A stretch of DNA of 5,505 nt from Deltaproteobacteria bacterium (lineage in GTDB: Bacteria; Desulfobacterota; Desulfobacteria; Desulfobacterales; SURF-15). The translations under genes were made by a program, and so were the position numbers. The DNA is taken from assembly GCA_024644775.1 (NCBI GenBank), contig JAHEHB010000374.1:1-5505 (forward strand), in the 5' to 3' direction. The number at the start of each line of letters is the position of its first letter. Within the stretch, counting starts at the first letter, position 1. Shown in pieces: positions 1 through 4,891 of this stretch. The notes beneath the pieces were generated by a model. The model was not told where the DNA came from. It searched no databases and worked only from the letters and a program-made list of their open reading frames with translations.

Positions 1-2
1 AT

Positions 3-7
3 CTCCT
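3..7 (-). promoter_or_regulatory. Possible ribosome binding site of a gene beyond the left edge
   Basis: On the minus strand the last bases before the window edge read AATAGGAGAT, an AGGAG Shine-Dalgarno core placed so that a start codon would fall just outside the window. It lies about 60 bases past the rhodopsin stop, in the same direction, so the rhodopsin may be followed by a second gene of the same transcription unit. A weak hairpin (TGCGC, 3-base loop, GCGCA at 34-46) lies between them without a T-run, so it is not a convincing terminator. The next gene itself is not visible. Confidence 0.25.
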
Positions 8-66
8 ATTGGTCGATCGATCATTTTGGCCGTTGCGCGAGGCGCACATAGATCAAGCCCTCATGC

Positions 67-885
67 CTATTTTTGTGTTTCCTTCTCCCTACCTAACCAA
101 GCAAAGGACGGCTTGTAGCCTTCCTCGATGCTCCGGTCGATAGCCACGAAAGTGATAATTGCCCCGTATATGACCTTTGAGAGAATATCGGCGAGGGTGA
201 AAAGACCTTGACGCCAAGCCACCGAGTACTCCGAGACGCTGAAAAAAGGCAGGATGTAAGCGACAGGATATAAGCTCCAGACGATGATAAACCACCAGCG
301 CACAACCTGCATTTTGGTGCGGGCTTTGGATGGAAGTTTCGGCAGGGCCTCGCCGATGAGGTTCCACGCGAGCACGAGAATCAGAATGTAGAAAACCGAA
401 CTGATGACAAACCACGACCAGAGTTGAAACATGTTCGAGGTTTCGTAAAACTGCCCGATGTAGCCGGTAAAAATCATGAGCAAGCCATAAATGACGAACT
501 GCTTGCCCCGACGCAGAGAATCCTGAGAAATCAAGCCCAGTACGATGACCAACTGCAAAAGCAGCATCGGCACATCGATGGCCCAGTTGAGGTAGCGGAA
601 CCCATTGGAAAAGATTCCGTTTTCAGGATGAAACATGCCATCCCGATATACGAGGAACTCTTCCCAAACTAACCATTGATGGAAGAGCAGCAGGAAGGCC
701 GAGACCATAACGACGGCGCCTAGAATGGAGACGAAGCGATAGCGTGGAGCGCTGGCGTTTATGGTGGTCAGGAAGAAAATGAATCCGGCCGCTTGGCAGG
801 CGAAGCCTAAAACGAGGATTTGCCCCACGAGTTGGTATACCAATGGACTATAGCTGACGAGATTTTCCATGTTAATGAATGGCAT
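67..885 (-). CDS. NDQ-type microbial rhodopsin, predicted light-driven Na+ pump (KR2-like)
   Basis: This is a 272-residue integral membrane protein with seven predicted helices (about 17-40, 50-70, 97-120, 128-148, 158-178, 195-215 and 227-250). Helix C reads RYLNWAIDVPMLLLQ. The positions of bacteriorhodopsin D85, T89 and D96 are therefore N100, D104 and Q111, the NDQ triad of sodium-pumping rhodopsins. Helix G has D233 and the Schiff-base lysine K237 (DILSK). Also conserved with KR2 are R97 (R109), S62 (S70), E148 (E160), R225 (R243) and the stretches VVMVSAFLLL and TGYIGQFYE. L108 at the spectral-tuning site predicts green absorption. By family knowledge it exports Na+ across the cytoplasmic membrane in light, or H+ when Na+ is scarce. 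Length fits KR2 (280 residues). The start at 885 is chosen for its AAGGAG five bases upstream; the inner Met (M6) lacks one. The frame is intact. No retinal-synthesis gene is in view. Assignment to the NDQ class is firm; the transported ion is inferred. Confidence 0.96.
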   Translation of the reverse strand: MPFINMENLVSYSPLVYQLVGQILVLGFACQAAGFIFFLTTINASAPRYRFVSILGAVVMVSAFLLLFHQWLVWEEFLVYRDGMFHPENGIFSNGFRYLNWAIDVPMLLLQLVIVLGLISQDSLRRGKQFVIYGLLMIFTGYIGQFYETSNMFQLWSWFVISSVFYILILVLAWNLIGEALPKLPSKARTKMQVVRWWFIIVWSLYPVAYILPFFSVSEYSVAWRQGLFTLADILSKVIYGAIITFVAIDRSIEEGYKPSFAWLGREKETQK

Positions 886-890
886 GTTTA

Positions 891-896
891 CTCCTT
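891..896 (-). promoter_or_regulatory. Ribosome binding site of the rhodopsin
   Basis: The minus strand reads TAAGGAGTAAACATG. AAGGAG sits five bases before the ATG at 885. This near-perfect Shine-Dalgarno fixes the start and suggests efficient translation. Confidence 0.85.
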
Positions 897-940
897 AGTG
901 TTGATAAATTTTTTGAAAAATGACCCCCTACCGTAATAAA

Positions 941-979
941 TGTGTCCAATTAAAATTATCAAAATTTTAATTGGACGCA
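941..979. repeat. Perfect 14-bp inverted repeat in the rhodopsin leader (candidate operator or RNA hairpin)
   Basis: GTCCAATTAAAATT (944-957) is matched exactly by AATTTTAATTGGAC (963-976) across a 5-base spacer (ATCAA). Outside a T/G wobble at 943/977, two more pairs form (942/978 and 941/979). The repeat lies about 55-95 bases upstream of the rhodopsin start, just downstream of the proposed promoter, so it would be transcribed into the leader. Each arm holds the box CCAATTAAA. A dimeric DNA-binding regulator is the simplest reading. A leader hairpin affecting mRNA stability is the alternative. It is AT-rich and has no T-run placed for a normal terminator. Confidence 0.7.
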
Positions 980-990
980 GATATAAGATT

Positions 991-1020
991 CATATACAGA
1001 ATTGTATAGGGTACAGTCAA
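991..1020 (-). promoter_or_regulatory. Predicted sigma70-type promoter of the rhodopsin
   Basis: The minus strand carries TTGACT (1020-1015) as a -35 box, five of six bases matching consensus. An 18-base gap leads to TATATG (996-991), a four-of-six -10 box. With the spacing set to 17 the -10 would be GTATAT. Transcription would begin near 985, giving a leader of about 100 bases that contains the inverted repeat. The fit is by eye only. Confidence 0.45.
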
Positions 1021-1021
1021 G

Positions 1022-1030
1022 TTTAATTGG
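1022..1030 (-). promoter_or_regulatory. Third copy of the CCAATTAAA box, directly upstream of the -35
   Basis: On the minus strand CCAATTAAA ends one base before the -35 hexamer of the proposed rhodopsin promoter. The same 9-mer is in both arms of the inverted repeat at 941-979. Three copies bracketing one promoter look like operator sites of a single regulator. In AT-rich DNA chance copies are possible, so this is suggestive only. Confidence 0.4.
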
Positions 1031-1574
1031 CAAGTAGGGTCAAATCAAGGAAATCAATTTTTAACTGATACTATGAAGAATATTTCATCCTCACATTCTG
1101 TCAAATCCGCACTTATTAAACCCAATTTTTATGTGACAGCCACATTGGATTCTTTCCGAAAGCTGGATTGGTAAGTAACTCCACTTGATCTTTGGTTTCG
1201 TGTGAATATCCCTGGTTTTGGGTCTTACCAAAATGTGATTTAGAAGGCGATTTTGCCGGTGTGGTGACTTAACGGCGTGCCCCCCGTTGTATCTGGTATT
1301 ATTGCCTAGCAGACAGTAACCTATGCCTTTTTGATAGGATTTTCCATGGGTTTATTCTTCCATAGCACTTTGGGTTTGGCAGGGTATCTTAACATTTAAG
1401 CCAATTGTTACTGCATAGCATGAATTTGTTGTAAAGTCGACCCCTATAAACTAAAAATTTCACAAGCCGTTTTGCAGTTGTTGCGCCGCCGCAAAGGTGG
1501 TAAAGTTAAATGACAACGGTAGATGTTAACACGACTCGCGCAAAAAACAGAAAACTCCCGGGTATCGATACGGT
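1031..1574. other. Intergenic region without a recognisable gene
   Basis: I read this stretch in all frames and found no protein family, tRNA or CRISPR pattern. The longest notable plus-strand frame from an ATG (1073) has only about 32 codons and no Shine-Dalgarno. Small stem-forming sequences occur at 1271-1288 (AACGG, 8-base gap, CCGTT) and 1481-1494 (TTGCG, CCGC, CGCAA). Neither is followed by a T-run. CAGTAAC (1314-1320) and GTTACTG (1407-1413) are a short distant inverted pair. The region may hold the promoter of the downstream plus-strand gene, but I see no convincing boxes. It could also be eroded coding sequence. Confidence 0.5.
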
Positions 1575-2018
1575 ATGATCGAAAACATGAAATCGTTGCT
1601 CAGACGAAAAAGCAGCTGCGTCCTGGCAACAACGGATGGCGATAAGCCGCATTGCTCACTGATGGCCTATATCACTCTGGAGACTGCAGACCGGCTTTTT
1701 TTAGTTACGCCAAGGGACACCAAGAAATATCGAAATATCAAGCGTCATCCAAGCGTCAGCTTGCTGATCGATACACGAGGCGAACAAACACGTAATAATA
1801 CGCAAGCACTAACCCTGACGGGCACCTGTTACATTCTTGAGCATGATGATAAAATCTCAAAAGTGAAAGCAGCCTTCAACCGCCATCACCCGGATCTGCA
1901 AAATTTCATTCGCAACAGGGGTGTCGCCTTTTTATGTGTCGAGTTCGACTCTTTTTTGTTTTTGGACGGCCCGGAAAGCGCCCATCATGAGATCCTGAGG
2001 GAAAAGCGTTCAGAATAA
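1575..2018 (+). CDS. Pyridoxamine 5'-phosphate oxidase-like FMN-binding split-barrel protein
   Basis: A 147-residue soluble protein with the usual order of the PNPOx-like split-barrel family. First comes a short helix (MKSLLRRKSS), then the strand pair CVLATTDGDKPHCSLMAYI (residues 15-33). It is followed by LFLVTPRDTKKYRNIKRHP (41-59), the stretch whose T/K residues usually contact the FMN phosphate, then VSLLID and ALTLTGTC (78-85). The C-terminal strand is VAFLCVEFDSFLFLDGPE. Members bind FMN or related cofactors and reduce varied small molecules; the sequence does not reveal the substrate, and this is not the vitamin B6 enzyme PdxH. No strong Shine-Dalgarno precedes 1575, and the in-frame ATG at 1587 is an alternative start. 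The gene stands alone; its last 34 bases overlap the end of a minus-strand ORF. The family call is secure, the role unknown. Confidence 0.85.
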   Translation: MIENMKSLLRRKSSCVLATTDGDKPHCSLMAYITLETADRLFLVTPRDTKKYRNIKRHPSVSLLIDTRGEQTRNNTQALTLTGTCYILEHDDKISKVKAAFNRHHPDLQNFIRNRGVAFLCVEFDSFLFLDGPESAHHEILREKRSE

Positions 2019-2188
2019 GGGATTTTCGTATGAAGGTCTTCAATGTTCGGTAGAACTTTTTCTTTATCGCCCGAGCCAATTTTATCCACCTTCCTCACAA
2101 CATCATAGAGTTTTGCTTTCCACGCGGTCATCTCGGTTTCCATGCCTTTGCAATAGTCCCGTACATCCATTAACAGATCTATTTTCAT
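1985..2188 (-). CDS. Small helical conserved-type protein, probably 3'-truncated
   Basis: A 67-residue frame rich in charged residues and helix formers. The first 53 or so residues (including METEMTAWKAKLYDVVRKVD and DKEKVLPNIEDLH) look like a real small protein. I recall similar short hypothetical proteins from sulfate-reducing bacteria, but cannot name a family. There the IEDLH stretch is followed by a further helix; here it turns into TKIPYSERFSLRIS, unlike the rest, and the stop lies inside the 3' end of the convergent FMN-binding gene, a 34-base overlap. The likely reading is that the original 3' end was lost when the two ends were joined. No good Shine-Dalgarno precedes the ATG at 2188. 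No signal peptide or membrane segment is seen. It may be a dead remnant. Confidence 0.5.
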   Translation of the reverse strand: MKIDLLMDVRDYCKGMETEMTAWKAKLYDVVRKVDKIGSGDKEKVLPNIEDLHTKIPYSERFSLRIS

Positions 2189-2203
2189 GGTTATTTGTGG
2201 TGA

Positions 2204-2225
2204 TTCTGTAAAACAGAAAATTTTT
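2204..2225 (+). terminator. Weak hairpin with a following T-run
   Basis: TTCTGT and ACAGAA pair around an AAA loop (2204-2218), followed by AA and five T's. The shape resembles a factor-independent terminator for plus-strand transcripts leaving the FMN-binding gene about 190 bases upstream. The six-pair stem has only two G-C pairs, so it would be weak. Confidence 0.2.
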
Positions 2226-2369
2226 CACATTTGTTTGTAGTTCGGAGAAAATCCAACCCGGTCTCAACCGAAAATGCTTTTTGTTAAATATGCACTTATT
2301 TTAGTTACAAGTTTTTATCAAAAGAAATGATGGTCACCACCAAAATCCGGCAATCATTGCTGGAATTGC

Positions 2370-2680
2370 TTATTTTTTACGCAAAAGGTAGTGAGATACT
2401 ATCCATTCGGTTCCATTGCGATATACCCACAGCTCCTGACAGGCTATTCGGAATTGGAAACAGCCACGATTTGACTATTTGGATAATGCCTTGCCACACA
2501 AAGCGACAGAGAGCCCCAACCGCAACCCAGTTCAAGCAAAGTGGGAAATGGCTTTCCGCTGCGCTTTTTCATTTCCATAATCTTTAGAACTCAGACTTTC
2601 TTATCAAGCCTGCGAATGCCATATCAAATCGGTCGATCCGGCAGGAAAGCGTTGTCTGCCATGCTCATCGGTACGTTCAT
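2370..2680 (-). pseudogene. Pseudogene of a CFA-synthase/coclaurine-N-methyltransferase-like SAM methyltransferase
   Basis: Three blocks of one family follow in the right order on the minus strand. From ATG 2680, MADNAFLPDRPI-stop-YGIRRL matches the family N-terminus (LLPDxLIRxGIRRL). Then GKPFPTLLELGCGWGSLSL and [15 protein letters not shown] (2555-2450) form SAM-binding motif I and its following strand. After a change of frame near 2447-2455, [14 protein letters not shown] and [10 protein letters not shown], ending at TAA 2370-2372, match the family C-terminus (ACAELFGYxNGxEWxVSHYLF). Missing are the segment between the N-terminus and motif I and nearly all of the protein between motif I and the C-terminus. 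Two in-frame TGA codons (2624-2626, 2591-2593), a TAG (2444-2446) and the frame change confirm it is dead. Intact members (roughly 300-400 residues) act on lipids or amines in the cytosol. It lies downstream of, and in line with, the radical SAM gene, so they may once have been co-transcribed. Confidence 0.8.
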
Positions 2681-3067
2681 GGTACTCTTCTAAATTGAAT
2701 TCAGGTACACATAAAACGATCGGAGATCATAGATATCTTCGGATACTTATGTTCATGCCCAATTTAAGACCCAATTCTTTCGTTTCATAGATAACGTGAC
2801 GTTTCTCTTTGACGATGCCGCCCAAATCGTTCATTTTCGTTCGGCATCCAGGGTTGGGTATTATAATTTTGGCCTGAACCGCCGTCGAATGGGGATGATT
2901 TCCAAACGGTATATGTCAAAACGATTCACACGTTTCGATCATCCATTATCATTTCGTGTCATGTTTCCGATGTTTTTACCGTTTTCTCGAATGCGGCGAA
3001 CCTTGAGCGCATCACCCCCAATGAGCTCTGTTTTCGTATCCTAACACCGCAACCGTTCAAGATGGGG
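2681..3067. other. Non-coding or degenerate stretch between the radical SAM gene and the methyltransferase pseudogene
   Basis: No known family was recognised on either strand. On the minus strand one frame stays open, apart from a single TGA, from the TAG at about 3050 to the TAA near 2860. It contains KTELIGGDALKVRRIRENGK and, after the stop, FDIYRLEIIPIRRRFRPKL. A second short frame (ATG near 2830) gives a 36-residue peptide with HVIYETKELGLKLGMNISI. These could be eroded gene pieces, in keeping with the dead methyltransferase next door, or chance. The plus-strand frame at 2796-3044 is their antisense shadow and has no Shine-Dalgarno. No terminator hairpin was seen after the radical SAM stop. 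Confidence 0.35.
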
Positions 3068-4663
3068 TCATAAGCGATGTTCAACCCTGAGAAGCTTCGG
3101 CTGTTGAAAAAGGCCCAGTTTTTCGGTTATCCAGGTCCAGAATGATAGCGGGACAGTGCCCCAGCATTGAAGCCGTTCATTGATAGAAAGTGGTCCGAGT
3201 TCCTTTTCGATTTCTTTTAAAAACAGTCTCGCTTCTGCTCTTCTGTCCCGGTTGGGTCCGAACCAGATCGCAGGATAGATACCAGGCAAGGCGCTTCGGA
3301 CATAGCGGCGCATTCGTTCTGCTCGACCACGCAGAAGCGGTCGTGAAGAATGCCTCAAGTTTTGGTAGCCTTCGAACCATGATCTCAGGACCCTTACCAG
3401 AGAAGGGCCAAGGATTTCAACGCATTCACGATACAATTCTTTCTGAAGGTCTTCCAGTTCACTCGGAGTGAAGTGGGCGTGTTTGAAATGCATGGAAAAT
3501 CCGTCGAACGTGCGGTAATCGGGTTGATGCTGATATTGGGTTAGATAGCGTCCCTCCTCAAGGGCTTTTTGATAAAGAGGGGTTTCTGGAAAAGCAAAAT
3601 AGATAAGGATCTGCCAGAGTGAAGGACCCAGTTCCGTAAGTTGTTTGAACTCTTCCAATACCTGGGTTCGATCTTGATAGGGAAACCCGATGATCATGGA
3701 AGTCAAAAGCGCCACCCCGCGGGATTTAAGATCCCGATAAAGCACATCGAGTGTTTTTCCTTGAAGTTTCTTATATCCCGATTCCACACCTTCAAAGGCT
3801 GTCCAGATCGTATCGAAACCCATCTCAGCGATCTCATCGGCTGTGAATTGGGACAAACCCCGTACACTGCCAAAACCCATAATCGTGGATGCCACCCCCC
3901 CCTCACGAACAGAATCAAGGAACTCCCGGGCTCGTTTTTCATGAATGAAAAAGTCTTCGTCGATGAAGATGAAACCGCTGATTGTATCACCGGCTTTCAG
4001 GGCCTGGTGCTCCATAAGCCGCATCGTATCGTAGAGTTCCCGGCCGCTTTCAATAAAGGGGATGTATTTCCGTTTAAAAAAGTGAGACGTGCAGCAGAAG
4101 TCGCAACCGTTGGGGCAGCCAAGTCCCCCGGTAATGTGCGCCACTTTCGTTTTCATTGGAAGGGAATAGACCCGTGGCGATTCAATGGGTGAATAGGGGT
4201 GACGGATAGGTGAGACCGGGTGTTCTCCCAGGAGTTTTTGCATGAAATCGATGCCTTCCTCCCGGCAGATTAAATCGGTGTATTGATCTAAAACCTCATT
4301 AGATAGAACGGTTCCATAACCACCGAGGATAATCTTTGACCGAGGCGAATGCCGGCGAATAATTCGGGTCATCCGGCGGACTTTGTGGAATGTTGCCACA
4401 ACAAAATTAATCCCGATATAATCGTACCGTCGTTTCAGGATTTCTCGGATCAATTCGCGCTCGGACGGGTAATGAAGAACTACGGTAGGCGAATTAATGT
4501 TCTCGGCAATATAATCAAGCCCCCAACAACGGATGACCTGGCGGTAGCTGAAAATTCCCTGACTTCGTGTCACTTGGGCATGAAACAATTCCGCTCCGAC
4601 GGAATCCCCTTCTCCCTTCCCGCCGAAAGGGCGACAGACGGTTGTCAAAAGCACATCAGGCAT
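3068..4663 (-). CDS. B12-binding-domain-type radical SAM protein of unknown substrate
   Basis: A 531-residue protein, full length for cobalamin-type radical SAM enzymes. Residues 1-150 look like the Rossmann-like B12-binding domain: YDYIGINFVVATFHKV (80-95), SKIILGGYGTVLSNEV (109-124) and LICREEGID. The DxHxxG motif that supplies the lower cobalt ligand is absent, as in several related enzymes. The radical SAM core begins at HITGGLGCPNGCDFCCTSHF, with C183, C187 and C190 in CX3CX2C spacing to hold the 4Fe-4S cluster. FIFIDEDFF (231-239), FEGVES (290-295) and IIGFPYQD (324-331) mark later strands. A helical, basic C-terminal part follows from about 395, with a Trp-rich end. Relatives such as HpnP, HpnJ and BchE methylate or rearrange lipids and tetrapyrroles; the substrate here is not identifiable. 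The start at 4663 has GAGGAAGG five bases upstream. The reading frame is clean, although the downstream methyltransferase is dead. Confidence 0.9.
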   Translation of the reverse strand: MPDVLLTTVCRPFGGKGEGDSVGAELFHAQVTRSQGIFSYRQVIRCWGLDYIAENINSPTVVLHYPSERELIREILKRRYDYIGINFVVATFHKVRRMTRIIRRHSPRSKIILGGYGTVLSNEVLDQYTDLICREEGIDFMQKLLGEHPVSPIRHPYSPIESPRVYSLPMKTKVAHITGGLGCPNGCDFCCTSHFFKRKYIPFIESGRELYDTMRLMEHQALKAGDTISGFIFIDEDFFIHEKRAREFLDSVREGGVASTIMGFGSVRGLSQFTADEIAEMGFDTIWTAFEGVESGYKKLQGKTLDVLYRDLKSRGVALLTSMIIGFPYQDRTQVLEEFKQLTELGPSLWQILIYFAFPETPLYQKALEEGRYLTQYQHQPDYRTFDGFSMHFKHAHFTPSELEDLQKELYRECVEILGPSLVRVLRSWFEGYQNLRHSSRPLLRGRAERMRRYVRSALPGIYPAIWFGPNRDRRAEARLFLKEIEKELGPLSINERLQCWGTVPLSFWTWITEKLGLFQQPKLLRVEHRL

Positions 4664-4668
4664 TTAGA

Positions 4669-4676
4669 CCTTCCTC
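4669..4676 (-). promoter_or_regulatory. Ribosome binding site of the radical SAM gene
   Basis: The minus strand reads GAGGAAGG, then TCTAA, then ATG. This purine-rich Shine-Dalgarno five bases from the ATG at 4663 supports that start. Confidence 0.7.
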
Positions 4677-4705
4677 TCGGAAAAATAAAAGCATTGGGAA
4701 TAAAT

Positions 4706-4734
4706 AATATCATTGATTTTGATAGGATGGTCAA
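4706..4734 (-). promoter_or_regulatory. Predicted sigma70-type promoter of the radical SAM gene
   Basis: TTGACC (4734-4729) and GATATT (4711-4706) on the minus strand are 17 bases apart and match consensus at five and four of six positions. The start of transcription would be near 4699, leaving a leader of about 36 bases with the Shine-Dalgarno. Judged by eye only. Confidence 0.45.
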
Positions 4735-4891
4735 GAGATGCGAGGTTATTTGTTAAATATTTGGGTGGTGTCCTGTCTGTACGGCATGGATTTTTTGACT
4801 TTATCGCGCAAGGGATTGATGTTTGAAGGTAATCCGTCAGGGGGGCTGATGGAATGTATCCATATTGACGTGAAGCGATTGTACATATACC

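Noticed and set aside
11..22. GGTCGATCGATC near-palindrome
   Set aside because: A short repeat of GATC units with no partner element, too small to assign a role.
89..415. 108-codon minus-strand ORF and other small frames in the rhodopsin region
   Set aside because: Out-of-frame shadows of the rhodopsin, whose own frame has all family motifs.
1271..1494. Short inverted repeats as integron attC sites or a non-coding RNA
   Set aside because: Arms are only 5-7 bases and lack the paired core sites of attC; no conserved RNA fold could be supported by eye.
2327..2587. 86-codon plus-strand ORF
   Set aside because: It is antisense to the methyltransferase pseudogene, whose minus-strand translation shows clear family motifs. 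The plus-strand protein resembles nothing.
2591..2626. Recoding of the two in-frame TGA codons (selenocysteine or Trp) in the methyltransferase
   Set aside because: The first replaces a family Arg (one CGA to TGA change). The gene also has a TAG, a frame change and missing segments, so simple decay explains it.
2796..3044. 82-codon plus-strand ORF
   Set aside because: No Shine-Dalgarno and no recognisable domain; its composition looks like the antisense of the Arg/Lys-rich minus frame.
3641..4192. 183-codon plus-strand ORF
   Set aside because: Lies wholly inside the radical SAM gene in antisense; only the minus strand shows the CX3CX2C motif and domain order.
4349..4756. 135-codon plus-strand ORF
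   Set aside because: Antisense to the start of the radical SAM gene; no domain, and it covers that gene's promoter and RBS.
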